Source: Grifola frondosa (lineage: Eukaryota; Basidiomycota; Agaricomycetes; Polyporales; Grifolaceae). Taken from it: a DNA stretch of 64,000 nucleotides. This document shows, piece by piece, positions 43,097 to 54,693 of the stretch. Numbering within the stretch: position 1 is the stretch's first letter; every line of letters starts with the position of its first letter. The notes beneath the pieces were generated by a model. The model made no database searches. It was not told where the DNA came from and worked only from the letters and a program-made list of their open reading frames with translations. The position numbers and the translations under genes are program-made. The stretch spans positions 1 through 64,000 of the forward strand of contig LUGG01000014.1 in the NCBI GenBank assembly GCA_001683735.1, written 5' to 3'.

Positions 43097-46000
43097 ATGC
43101 CGGAGTACGTCTACGCACTCCATGAATTCACACCAGAGAACCCGGACGAGGTTCCGTTCAAAGTGGCAGAGCGGATCGAGGTCCTTGAGAAGGATGATCT
43201 CTACGGTGATGGCTGGTGGCAGGTGAGTTCGCCCCCGTATTATGTTGCTCGACCTTGGGCCATCGACCGCGGAAACCGCTCCCGGAGATGTGATAACCAG
43301 ATGAGGAGATATGGATTGAGAGCGTCATGCGGTTGGCAGTTTCATGACTAGGAATTGCAGTATGACTGTTATCCTCACCTGGCAGACAGTTACGATAAGC
43401 GTATTGCGTTGTCGCAGTTGTTTGGCGGAGCATGACAATCAGGGGTGTTCTGCCACTTGCTCACAGAGGTCGAACTCAAGTGCAACAGGAGCTTTCGGCG
43501 AGGAGGATGACCTTTTACGGTGCTGAATACATGTGCTTCCTTGCATATAGCCGTCTCTCACATAGTCACTCTGTTTCTGTCTTCCAACAATGTTGTTCTA
43601 TTCTATTAACTCAATTTATTTTGCTTTCCAGGGTCGCAATGCCTCCGGCACCATCGGTTTATTTCCACAATCCTATACTTCTTCCGAGCCACCAGCATCA
43701 AGCATCTCTTTCCCCGATACCAATGTTCTTGCTGCAACTTCCGATGAACCCAGCCCGGCCGTCTTGCAACCTCTACCCGAAGAGTTTGAGTCGAATCCAA
43801 CTCATGACGATAACCCACGCACAGCCCTACAGATAGCGAGCGGGAGCGGAGGCCGAGCCAAGGTGACGTGATGATGGAGGAGACGCTCACGGATGTACAG
43901 CAAGCGATCGAGCAGCTTGGCCGGGGCCACCGCGACGGCTCGCGCAGCTTCAGTTTCGCCAGCTCCCATGGAGACTATACGGACCGGTCGGAACCGGATA
44001 CAGACAGCGATGCGAATGCGGATGCAGAGGATGAGGATAACGGGCTTGGCTGGCACAAGGGTGCGCGGCGGAAGCTGGCGCTTCGTGCGCAGCAGGAGAA
44101 CGAGCAGCGCCAGGCGCGGGAGGCAGAGGATCCATGCCAGCTACCCCTGTGCGCTCGGCGATGCCGCCAATCGATGTTGAGGTGAGTGACGAAAGCGAGG
44201 CAGAGGATGAGGAAAATGCTTCTCGAATTCCTCGGCGACCAAGCACTCGGGCGCATCCGCATATCCCAGAGGAGGATGAGGAACAGGAGCAAGGTCCTGT
44301 AAAGGAGTCTCATGTCGATGATAGCGACAACATCGTGCCATCAGACAAATTCATCGTCCCGGACGAGTCGAATCTGCCCACCGCCACCGCCTACCAGATC
44401 TCCTTCCCTGAGCCGGAACCTAGCCCAGTTCCCAGCTCGCTCACTCTTCCGTCCCCAGCACCACCATTGGTGCAGATCATCGACCTGCCGCCCCCAGAAC
44501 AAGTTACCAATGAGGCGTCGCCTACTCCTGTACTGGGCGCTACCCAAAGTGCAGCTCCTTCTATTACTCCGACGCCAAGTACCATCCACGCTACAGAACA
44601 ACCGCTGTCCGCTATTCCACCGCCGTTACCGTCCCCCACTACATCTTCTGCAGGTTCATATGGCGTTAATGGCACAGGCATTCAGCAGACATTGACCCCG
44701 GCTACCACAGTCTCCTCGCTCAAGTCATCGGTGCATGCTCCTCTTACCGCGCAGCAGGAGTGCTCTACAGTGGGACCATCGGATACGACTGACAAGTCTC
44801 CTTCGGAATGGAACGTGGAAGAAGTCGTCGTGTGGCTGAGGTCCAAAGGCTTCGATCAGGGCGTGTGCGACAAGTTCATAGGTAGGTATATCGCAATCGC
44901 CCCGCCCATCCTGCTCATAATATTGCTATGCAGAGCAAGAAATTACTGGCGACGTCCTTCTGGAGCTCGATGCGAATATCCTCAAGACCGAGATCGGAAT
45001 CGTCGCCTTTGGCAAGCGTGTCCGCATCGTCAACGCGATCTCAGAGCTGCGCCGCCCGTCCTCCGTCTCGGAGCCCGAGCAGCAGCCCCAGTCTGCGCTT
45101 GCGCCTATGACGCCCCGCTCGCAATCACACTCGTTCAACTATACCTATCCGCATTCACACACCGCATCGATGCAAAGCTCCGCGCAGCAGTCCTATAATA
45201 ATAGCCCGATATATGTTCCTCCATCGCCGTCGGTCACGAACGGTCTCAGCCCGATGGGGATGACCTCGATCGCAAGTCCCGAAAGCCCGCCCCATACCGG
45301 CGACGTCCCCGCCAGCCCATTCTCGCGGAGTGGCTGGCGCACGTCCGATCCTGCATCCGCGCACAGCGGCTCTGTAGGCGTCGAGAATGATGTTCGGGGC
45401 AGGGAGGTCGTCGGCTCGGACTGGGGCTGGCTCAGACTGTTCCCTTTTCGAATGGCAAGACTACCGTGCGTGTTTGATGTGGTTTATGTGGTGCTAAATT
45501 GCATGCTGAGTTCTGTTGCAGAAGCAGCGCCCCGCACAGCTGGTTTTGTCGCCCAGTGATAGTGCACTCGGCGAGGCCGAAGGCGGAGATCAGCCTGCGA
45601 AGGCCGAGGATCGCGCTGTGATGAGTGAGGTGAGTTCCATTGACTGTCTTCCTTCGCCTCCCTGGCGAGCAGACGCGTGTTTTTAATTATCGGATTCTAG
45701 AGTGAGAGCACCCTTCATCAAGACGCGAAGGGCAGACGCCGCCGTCTCTTCGGACGCTCAGTGGAGTCGTCTTCTTCGAAGGAGAAGGCAGCTTCTCTGA
45801 AGGACACAGCGAGTATTGAGCCCCCCGCATCGCCCAGGTCCTCTGCTCCTGCGTCCGCCTCGCCTCATGAGCCCAAGGAGGATGCTGTCACGAAGCGACA
45901 TGCGAAGGGCAGACGGAGCGTCGACGAATGGAAATCTGACAGACTCAGTCTGTTTGGAGGATCATTCCCGGAACGCTTGGGAAGCATAGAAAGCCGCCCC

Positions 46001-47653
46001 GAAACTATCAAGGTGATTACGTTTAGTGAACCTTCCGTTTGTGCTCTACTGAGCCTGTGTCTCTGCAGTGAGAAGCCTGATGGCGAGAAGCATCCCATGA
46101 GCACGTTGTCCAGGATTCGGGAGAAGAGGGCATCAAGCCGCCCTGGTACCGCAGACGGTACTGTTCGCAAGGAGAAAGAAAGGGAGAAAGAGAAGGAGAA
46201 ACGCCCCTCTCGCTCTCCCCGAACAAGGATAGAGATCCTACTCTTCTCCGCAAACGCACGATGTCTGGATCGGAAATTCCTACTCGCAGTACTATTGCTG
46301 CGGCCGGTGGTCCCAATTTGAAGGCGGGACACAGTATCCTCGAGCAAATTGGCACTCCCGATCACAACGGCTGGATGCGTAAGAAGGGCGATCGCTACAA
46401 CACATGGAAGCTGCGATACTTCGTGCTGAAGGGCCCTCATCTGTATTGGCTCCGGAGCAACAGCACCTCGGTACGTAACGTGCTCCGACCACCGAGGTGG
46501 TTTTCGCCTTGTACTGATTCCATCACCTGCAGGAAACGAAGATCAAGGGCTACATCAACATTGTGGGTACAAGGTTATGGCGGACGAGAACGTTGATCCC
46601 GGACGATACGGGTTCCGAATTGTCCATGATACAGACAAAGCGCATTACTTCAGTTCGGATGAGCAAGTGGTGATCCGAGAATGGATGAAGGCCCTCATGA
46701 AGGCCACCATCAACAGAGATTATACCAGTATGTGGCGAATTCCATTCTGATGTTGACAGTTTAGTGACGAGCTCTTTGAAGGTCCTGTGATGTCCTCGTG
46801 CAATATCCCCACGATCCCCCTTACAGTGGCGCAAGCCATGAACCCGGCTCCTCGTCCACCCTCTCCATCTGCGCGTGATGCTACGCAGAAGGCGCTTCGC
46901 CGAGAAATCCCGACCAGCTGTCCAGTCGAGACGCTGAAATCCTTCTCATGGGCATCCCCAAGGACAGCAAGGGTCCGCATGCGGAGCGTACGAGGCTGGA
47001 GTCGTTCTTCACGAACGACACCGTGTCCTCCAATGGAGCTGAAGGTGTTCCCGCGAAGAAGCTGGCAACAGCTAAGAGCCCCGTTCCTCCGCGGCCGTCG
47101 CGGGAGATGCGACGACTCAATTCTGCTCAGTCTGACTACGTAGGCCGATTTAACTTCCCTTTGACTCCCCGGATCTGAACATGTGTTCTTTTGTTCTATC
47201 GAATGGGTTCCCGCTGCACTTGTCATTATTCTGTAGCAGGGTCCAGTCGATACTAGCTTGATAGAATGGGCAAATTCCCATCTTCCCACATCGTTGCACA
47301 TTGTCGACAAAACCGGTCCGCTGTGCTCGGGACTTGCGCTTCTTCGACTAGCCGAAGATATCAGAGGCAAGCCTTCTTCACCACCGGTTCCAGACTCTGC
47401 ATTTCCCAGCAGCCCCAACGATGACAAGCTCGATGGGCTGTTCAGGCTGTTCGACTACCTCCTGGACAACGACGTGAAGATGGGTACTGTGAGCATCAAC
47501 GATATTCGGCAGGGCAAGCGGGAGAAGATTGTGCAGCTGTTGCGTGCGTTGAAAAGCTGGGAAGAGAAGCGGAGGAACATCGCACAGTCTATTGGGAAGG
47601 GTTCGATGACAGCGGGTCCCTTCATGGCGGGGCCGGTCGATTACAAGTTCTGA
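43097..47653 (+). CDS. BOI1: BOI/Pob1-type polarity protein: SH3, SAM, PH, then CH-like region
   Basis: A scaffold for polarised growth and exocytosis in the yeast relatives Boi1/2 and Pob1. ATG 43097 begins an SH3 domain ('YVYALHEFTPENPDEVPF', 'GDGWWQ'). After an unusually long intron (43223-43631) it is completed by 'GRNASGTIGLFPQSYT'. A long low-complexity region follows. Next come a SAM domain ('WNVEEVVVWLRSKGFDQGV', 44800-45050), Ser/Pro-rich linkers, and a PH domain ('HNGWMRKKGDRYNTWKLRYF', 'KIKGYINIV', 'DKAHYFSSDEQVVIREWMKA', 46360-46730). The C-terminus, to 47653, looks like a calponin-homology domain ('LIEWANSHLP', 'LCSGLALLRLAEDI', 'DNDVKMGTVSINDIRQG'). Frame slips near 43862, 44132, 45400, 46562 and 46900 each need one base, mostly in short G, C or A runs. 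Confidence 0.82.
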
Positions 47654-47936
47654 TCTTTGCTATCGGTTGCAAATATTCTAATTATGTTACATGTAGTATA
47701 CATTTGCACGCGGACTGCACAGCACTCTATTTCGTTATCTGGATGGATTTATATAGGCGCTATATCGATAGGTTTTATTGCATGTTCTCGTTGCTGCTCT
47801 CCTCGCAAAACGTTGTCAGCGTACTCAAATCGTCGATCAAACTGACAAGGTAGTGGGCGGCAATTCCCGCGCTACCATTCTTTCCCTCCGCGGCGGCTCC
47901 CTCTCGTCCCCTTTGATAGAACTTACAGACTGAGAC
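47654..47936. other. Intergenic, BOI to TTC27
   Basis: 283 bases between two genes on the same strand. No gene seen. Confidence 0.5.
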
Positions 47937-50717
47937 ATGGACCTCGAAGCCATTGAAAAACATTGCTCACTGGAGCATGGAAGGACGAAATCCAAGTCCC
48001 TTCGCAGTCCCCCGTGCTGCTCGCCGCCAAAAATACTGTGCAGGGCGATTTTCGTGATCTTACATCCCCATCTTCACGAGATCTGTTTGCGGTAAACAGT
48101 ACAAGCAGAGAAATTTTGGATCGTCCGCTGGTTGAATGGTTTCACTTCATTAGATCTCCCGCAGATACCACTCCGGAAGGGAGCTGCTGCGATTGACCTG
48201 TGCTGTGGCATGTCTGCATGCTTTCATCCAGGCAAACTGGACAGGGCCGGACCTGGACGTCAAACCGCTAGATGTCATCTCTGTCCCTACTGAATTGTCG
48301 GAGCTGCTAACCGACGAACTACTACATCAAAAAGCGATCTCCGAGCTTCGCTTACGCGGAGAGCCAGCCTATCATCTAGCCAAGGTAGCAATATTTCTGC
48401 AGCTCGCGAGGCTCCTCCTCGACACCCCCTTCCAGTACTGCCAATCCATCCCTTGGTGGAGGCTACGCACATGGCTCGTGCTGCAGCAGGTCCTCGACGA
48501 GCCTGTGGCATCGCCTCCCGAAGTCCTAACATCTGTCGAGCCCTTGATCCACACCTTCGCCTCGCACCCCGACCTTGCTGGGCGCCTTATCTTGGAGCAA
48601 GGATTACTGGAGCATTATGTAGGACATGACAAATCTGCGGCCGAATATTTTGTCCGGGCCGCCGCGCGACACAGTTGCAATATGAGCTTACGGGAGCCCT
48701 GGGTAAGCGGACAAAATTCCAGCAGACCGCCGTCACGCAGCTCGTTCTCCTGGCCGAGTCTCGCACACGGGAGGACGGTGCGGAGAGCGAGAAAGTACAC
48801 GACAATAACGCCGCTGAGTCTGTCCCTGCTGAGGCTGTGGACACACCCCACGCGCCCAATCCCGCCGTCCCTGAAACACTGCTGCTGAACGACGACACAT
48901 TACTCGAGCAGACCGCCTTCACGTCCTCCTCTGCAGCGGTCCCCGGCTCCCGCCTCGCCCACCTCGACCCCTCTGCCCAGCCCGCGCTCCATCCCCTGGA
49001 CCAATGCATTCTCCTGTCATTATGTCTTAATGTCAAAAATACGTCCCCGGTGCACGGTCTCACGGCGGAGCAGATGGCTCCGTACGTCGCGCGCGTCATC
49101 TCCCATCCCCGAAATTGGTCGGCGCACACCATGGCCCTGCTCCTGCGCTCGCGCCTCGAATCGGACCGCACGCGCACCGTCGAGCGGTCGACGCTGCAAT
49201 TACAGGCGTTGGTGGACCAGATGCCGACGGCGGACTCGACGGTCGCGGAACGCCTGCTGTACATCCACTCCATCCCGCTTCCGAGCAGGTGGGAGATGGA
49301 GAAAGAGCTGGCCATGCGCTTCTTCTCGCTCGGCGTCGTCAAGTCGGCGCTGGAGATTTTCGAGCGGCTGGAGATGTGGGAGGAGGTGGTCAAGTGCTGG
49401 CAGAGCATGGAGCGGCGGGACAAGGGAGTCGCCATCGTCCGGGACCTTCTCGAGGGCAGGAAGGCCGAGGTGGAGACGGTCATCTCGCGGGGAAGGCTCA
49501 CCTAGATAACCGCAGGAAAGTCCTCGATGCCACTCGGGAGGCCAAGTTGTGGTGTCTGCTCGGCGACCTCGAGCCCATAATGCGCTCGAACATTATAATC
49601 GTGCATGGAGTATATCGAAAGAGACGTCAGGACGTGCGATGCGATCGCTTGGCGGATACTACTTCGCCCGGGGGGATTTCCCCAACACTATAACTTGCCT
49701 TCGTCGTGCAGTAGCTATTAACCCCTTGCTCGGACGCTCATGGTTCGTGCTCGGCTGTGCCTACGTTCGTCAAGAGGACTGGGAGGGTGCACGAGACGCT
49801 TTTGTTCGCTGCGTCACTATAGATGATGAGGACGGGGAGAGCTGGAGCAATTTAGCAAGTGTATACCTGCGGATGGGCGAAGCAGGAAAAACGGCCGCAC
49901 TAGAGAACGGCGAGGACGAAGAGGTGGGCTTTCTACCACGTTGCCGCACTCTAAATATCGAACTCCACTCCAGACAGATAAAAATACCACCGATCTCACA
50001 CAACGCGCAGACTCGGACAAGAGCATACCGTTCGCGAATAAGATGCTGGCATTCCGCGCGCTCAAGCAGGGCCTCAAGTACCGCTACGACAACTGGCGGA
50101 TGTGGTCGAATTACATGATCGTTGCCATGGACGTCGGCGAGTTATCCGAGGCGTGCCGCGCTCTGGCACGCGTCGTCGAAGAGCGGAGCGCCGCGGTCGG
50201 CGCCGCGTGCGTCGACGAGGACGTGCTCGAGCGGCTCGTCGACGCCGCGACGCGTGTGCCCGCAGATGCGGACGATGCGGCGCTGGGCGCCGAGGGTGCG
50301 GCTAGGAACGCGAGCCAGGGTCACGGGCTATTCAGAAGGGTGACGGACCTTTTTGAGCGCACGATCTTGCCCCGGGTGTCCTCGCCTCGTATATTCCGCG
50401 CGCGTGCCCGCCTGCTTACTTGGCAGGGTCGCTGGGAAGAGGCGCTTAATGCTTACCTTGATGGGTACAGGTGCAGCATCGCAGGGACGATGGAGCGGGG
50501 CGAGACCGATGTGGAGAGGTGGCGCGAGGCGGTGGGCGAGGTGGAAGAGATCGTGGACGTGCTGAGGAACTTCGGCCCGCGGTCAGAGGGGTCCAATTGG
50601 AAATTGCAGGCGCGAAGCATACTCCGGACATTCATGGGGAGGACGAAGGACTTCGAGGACGAGCCGCAGTGGTCTCGCCTGACAGAGCTCCAAGAAGATA
50701 TACGCAGAGAGGAGTGA
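47937..50717 (+). CDS. TTC27: TTC27 homologue (tetratricopeptide repeat protein 27; yeast Emw1)
   Basis: A TPR-rich protein; the yeast relative is needed for cell-wall integrity. ATG 47937 ('MDLEAIEK'), then 'LLTGAWKDEIQVPSQSPVLL', 'RSPADTTPE', 'LLRLTCAVACLHAFIQANW' and 'LRLRGEPAYHLAKVAIFLQL'. The middle has 'HPLDQCILLSLCLNVKN' and 'MALLLRSRLESDRTRTVERS'. The TPR core follows: 'ALEHYNRAWSISKETSGRA', 'SLGGYYFARGDF', 'CLRRAVAINPLLGRSWFVLG', 'AFVRCVTIDDEDGESWSNLA'. An intron lies near 49924-49973. It ends 'TKDFEDEPQWSRLTELQEDI' at 50717. Frame slips near 47958 (A run), 48175, 48672, 49480 and 49575 (C run) are repaired by one base each, so the gene is probably intact. Confidence 0.83.
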
Positions 50718-51016
50718 GTGCGAGTCACGCGGTGCTGGCGAGCCGTGGAATTGAGGTCGGCACACATCTTCGTAGATGCCGTAGGGCAGCAGAGTTTGTG
50801 ATGTTGACCGCGAGACCTTCAGAAGTCAATGGAGAATAATTTTCACTCGCGGATGAGACTTGCCAATTGCGTCGTGTTGAGGTAATAGCGCCAACATATC
50901 ACGGAAGTAAGACGCAAGAGAGATCTGACCATGACCGGAAAAGGATAAGAACCAATCAAATACGTTATACGCGTGGACATAAAGTGGATGCACGGAGGAC
51001 CCAATATGCCCAAAGG
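50718..51016. other. Convergent intergenic region
   Basis: 299 bases between the stop codons of TTC27 and the DUF6593 gene. No further gene seen; no clear terminator consensus. Confidence 0.5.
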
Positions 51017-51786
51017 TCACCAATTCAACACCTGAGCAATGCGATTCAGGGTCAGCGTGGTGATAATTTCCGTGACGACTGCGAGCGCAGCGTGCTTGAT
51101 GGTGATGCGGGCATGGAACTCGTCCTCAAGCTGGCTGGTCTCCCATGTAGCCACCACTACGCCTTTGCCATCGACACACTGTAGGGACGTTGAGGACCGT
51201 CGCACGTGCACTGTGCTGTGTGGCGTACCTCAAATCGTTGCGGGGCAATTCGCCATTTGTATTCCTTGCCGTTCTGTGCAGTAAAATAACGTGATCTTGA
51301 AGGCCAGTCAAAGGGCATGAATCTCGCCATCCCGACGACAAGAGATATAAATTATAATGGGACATACGTGCTGCTTTCCTTCTTCTGGCGTCGCGCGTTC
51401 GCCATCTGCTGGCTGGTGCTGCTGTTGCCATATACGAGATATCCTTGTGCGCGCGACGGGCCGAAGTAGAAATATGAATTGCTGGGACCCATGATATCTG
51501 GGTGCTGCTGAGCCCACTGGGCTTCTCGGGTGATCCTCATTATGAGGTTGGGGTCTTCCTCGACCTGAACAATATATAGGAATGAGCTGACGAGAAAAGA
51601 GGTGGACGGGAGGACAGGCACACCATATTTCTACACAATGACCGTTCGATATCAGGCTCGGGTGCGCGACGATAAGTGTGGAGGGTTATTTACGCACACG
51701 GTGAACGCGAGACGGCCCTCGAGGTCTTCGAACCTGGCGTTCCAGGGATCTGCACTGAACTGAAGGAGAACGTAGGGACCTGACAT
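51017..51786 (-). CDS. DUF6593-type basidiomycete protein
   Basis: The function of this mushroom-specific family is unknown. Five exons: 51786-51698, a 7-base microexon 51630-51624, 51564-51368, 51295-51229 and 51178-51017. All junctions are GT-AG and phase-consistent. Product: 'MSGPYVLLQFSADPWNARFE', 'GRLAFTVNMVEEDPNLIMRI', 'GPSNSYFYFGPSRAQGYLVY', 'SSTSRYFTAQNGKEYKWRIA', 'CVDGKGVVVATWETSQLEDE', ending in a hydrophobic segment ('ALAVVTEIITTLTLNRIAQV'). The 'REAQW...P.I.GP...YFGP..A.GYLVYG' spacing and a later 'G.EYKWR' are the family features I recognise. No frame errors. Confidence 0.75.
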
Positions 51787-52517
51787 GGTGCCTGTGATGG
51801 AAAAGAGGTAAGATGGATGGTGAAAAGGGACATGATAGTCCAGGGAGCTTCGTACGAACAAGGCATACCGGTTCGAGGATCTGGAGGCCGCCCACAGCCT
51901 CCGGGGTCCACGTGCCTGCCACGAGGTCTGCCACGCGGCAGTGTGCATCGATCGGCTGTTACAGAACGCGTGCGTGGCGAACATCAGCGCCTGGGCATCA
52001 GCCTCTCCACCACCTCCATCAACCCGTGAACTTCATCAGCATTCTCCATCACGCTGTGCGCAGCTCCCGAAACGTTCTCCAACATTCTCTTCTCCAAATC
52101 TTCTTTGCATATGGCGCGAACCTTGCAGAGCGCTGCTGATATGCTTGGCATCCCACTCGGCCTTTCCTATCCACGCGACTCTGTTCTTGCGATTGGAATC
52201 ATCAGATAGCAGCTCTCCTCACGAAACGGTCCTTGAAATGGAATACTCAACATCAGAGACATACTCTACGGATCATGACAACCATATTCCTGCGAAACCA
52301 TGACAACCACACCCACAACCACCCGGATCTGATCTCGGACTTCGCACAAGCCGCAAGATCGGCGTCGACGGAATGAGCGGGATGACTGTCGCAGGAGGGT
52401 GAATTACGGGCAGCGAGAGCCGTCACCTCGACATACCGAGTCCAACTCGTATCATGTCTGCCTGCGTTCTGCCGCTCATCATCACAGGAACAACAGAAGC
52501 AGAAGGCCGGGGCGATA
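51787..52517. other. 731 bases without a supported gene
   Basis: A 120-residue plus-strand frame (51941-52303) has no family features. The region should contain the DUF6593 promoter and the EMC6 3' end. Confidence 0.45.
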
Positions 52518-52978
52518 TCAATCATAGACTGAAAGATATTGTTCAACATGAGGCTGCACATGAGCCGTATCAGACGCAGATATAGACGTACCGTGCACGA
52601 TACCTGTATTACGCGACACATCTCGTGTTATTTTTGTTACGGTGGCATACAATCAGGGCGACCACGTACCAAAGAACAGCGTCCACACAAGAACGAACGA
52701 GAAGATGTTCTCCTGTCCGGGATTCACCAGCTCCCACCAGCCGCCCGGCATGTACTTTGCCGGCCGACCCTTGCACTTTACATAGAGACATGAGGACGTC
52801 AGGAGGGTCGAGAAGATGAACAGCGCAAAGCCGAGCCAGTTCTCGAGCCCGAGCACGCCAGCTACGGCGCCAGCAAAGCTGACGCTAGGAACTTGACAGT
52901 GTACAATCTAGAGCTGTTGTACTGCACGTTTGGCGGAAAGAGTAGCTGTGCAGCATTGTCGGGGGTCGTCGTCGACAT
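52518..52978 (-). CDS. EMC6: ER membrane protein complex subunit 6
   Basis: A small subunit of the EMC membrane-protein insertase. Exons: 52978-52670, a 12-base exon 52603-52592 and 52528-52518, with introns of 66 and 63 bases. Product: 'MSTTTPDNAAQLLFPPNVQY', 'NSSRLYTVKFLA', first membrane span, 'GVLGLENWLGFALFIFSTLL', 'CKGRPAKYMPGGWWELVNPG', 'QENIFSFVLVWTLFFGIVHV' and final 'YD'. The C-terminal 'GIVHVYD' is only recovered by using both tiny exons, which strongly supports the splice model. One frame slip near 52885 (a TTT run) falls in the first membrane span; one more T restores 'SAFAGAVAG'. Head to head with the ASADH gene, 149 bp between start codons. Confidence 0.9.
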
Positions 52979-53127
52979 TGGCAGTTCGGATGGATGGCGG
53001 CGGAGGCAAAGCAGGTCGGCGTGACGCGTGACGGAGTCTAGTCAATTGGTGTCACGCGGGATTTTCTGTCGCGTGCGTGTTCGCAATATTGTGCAGCGGC
53101 CTGAGTGCTTCGCCCACCATCGCCGCC

Positions 53128-54294
53128 ATGCCAGACACCCGCAAAATAAACGTCGGCGTCCTCGGTGCCAAGGGACCGTCGGACAACGCTTCATCGTGCT
53201 CCTCGCTGAACACACCGTTCTTTGTCCTCCATGTGCTAGGGCGCTTCCCACCGATCTGCGGGGAAGCCGTACGCAAAGGCGGTCAACTGGAAGCAGACGA
53301 GGCCAATACCTGCCGCCGCGCGGGAGATGGTCGTCCAGGATTGCAATCCGATACATTTTCACGAGTGTTCCATCGTTTTCTCAGGGTTGGATGCAGACGT
53401 AGCCGGAGAAATAGGTGCGCCCATCGTCCATATGTCTCAAAATTGTGTACTTGATCTGAGGTATTATCGCTGTAGAGACAAGCTTCCGACTGGCGGAATT
53501 GGCTGTGTTCTCAAACGCAAAAAATCATAGACGAGACCCGCATGTTCCTTTGATCGTGCCCCTTGTAAACTCCGCACACCTTTCGATGATCCCACAGCAG
53601 CGCGCACTGCACTCGCCCCTGCTCAGGAAAGGATTCATCGTCACGAACGCAAATTGCTCGACGACAGGGTTCGTCGTGCCGCTCGCTGCGTTGGAGAAGG
53701 CGTTTGGCCCGATCGAGTCATGCATGATCACGACGATGCAGGCGATCTCCGGCGCAGGGTACCCCGGGGTGCCGAGCCTCGACATCGTCGACAACGTCGT
53801 GCCATACATCAGCGGAGAGGAAGAGAAGATGGAGTGGGAGACGCTGAAGATCCTTGGGGGGATCACAGAGTCAGACGACGGGACGAAGACGTTCGACATG
53901 CACGGGCAGCAGCCACTGCGGATCTCTGCGTCATGCAACCGGGTGCCGGTCATCGAGGGGCACACGGAGTGCGTGTCGGTGCGGTTCGCGCGTCGGCCGC
54001 CACCGAGCCCGCAGCAGGTGCGGGAGGCGCTGGTGGCGTTCACGTCGGACGCGTACACGATTGGGTGCCCGTCCGCACCGCGGCACACGATATTTGTGCA
54101 CGAGGAGCCCGACCCCGCAGCCGCGGCTGGACCGAGACTACCAGGCAGGTGCGGGTGTGTGTTGGGACGGGTGCGGCAGTGCCGGGTGCTGGACATCAAG
54201 TTCGTCGTGCTCGCAAACAACGTCGCCATTGGAGCTGCGCAGCAGCATCATCAATGCGGAGCTGGCGGTGTTAAAAGGGGTGGTCGCTTCGTAG
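53128..54294 (+). CDS. HOM2: Aspartate-semialdehyde dehydrogenase
   Basis: Makes aspartate semialdehyde for threonine, methionine and homoserine synthesis. ATG 53128 ('MPDTRKINVGVLGA'), nucleotide-binding loop, 'FFVLHVLGASHRSAGKPYAK', 'VNWKQTRPIPAAAREMVVQD'. Intron 53415-53475, then 'LAVFSNAKNHRRDPHVPLIV'. The catalytic cysteine is in 'VTNANCSTTGFVVPLAALEK'; then 'ITTMQAISGAGYPGVPSLDI', 'PYISGEEEKMEWETLKILGG', 'SASCNRVPVIEGHTECVSVR', and the end 'LDIKFVVLANNVAIGAA' and 'LKGVVAS' at 54294. Frame slips occur near 53168, 53208, 53240 and several between 54115 and 54240. The one near 53240 looks like an extra G rather than a missing base. The essential residues are all present. Confidence 0.88.
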
Positions 54295-54693
54295 CGTTGA
54301 GGGTGGAAGAACGAAAGGAATACTGTATGAGTTAATTGGAATGCGCAGCCTATGCGGCGAGTAAGAAGGGGGAGCCGGTTATGCATTTAAACATATAGTC
54401 TTGCAAGAACAGCGACGCACCGGCGAACATATCTGACCCGCGCATCTCGCCAGTCGTCTTCAACTTTATCTCCAACATACAATCTCGAGAGATTGACTTC
54501 AAATTGGCTTGACATATTTACCCCGCGCACCGTGAGGACGCGCACTCGAAGGCGCGTCGCGTCCCCGCCGTGCCTGTCACTGTCACCTCCATCTCAACTC
54601 GCGTTGCCTGCTGCCTCTTGCTTTCAATCTCACAATACACTATACACTATTAAAAAAAGAGGAAGAAAAACGTCTTAATTTTACCACGCAACA
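54295..54693. other. Intergenic, ASADH to RRP43
   Basis: 399 bases. Pyrimidine-rich stretch before the RRP43 start and an A run near 54652. No gene seen. Confidence 0.5.

Noticed and set aside
49030..49693. Arg-rich long frames overlapping TTC27
   Set aside because: These are GC-rich shadow frames; the TPR-containing frame is the conserved one.
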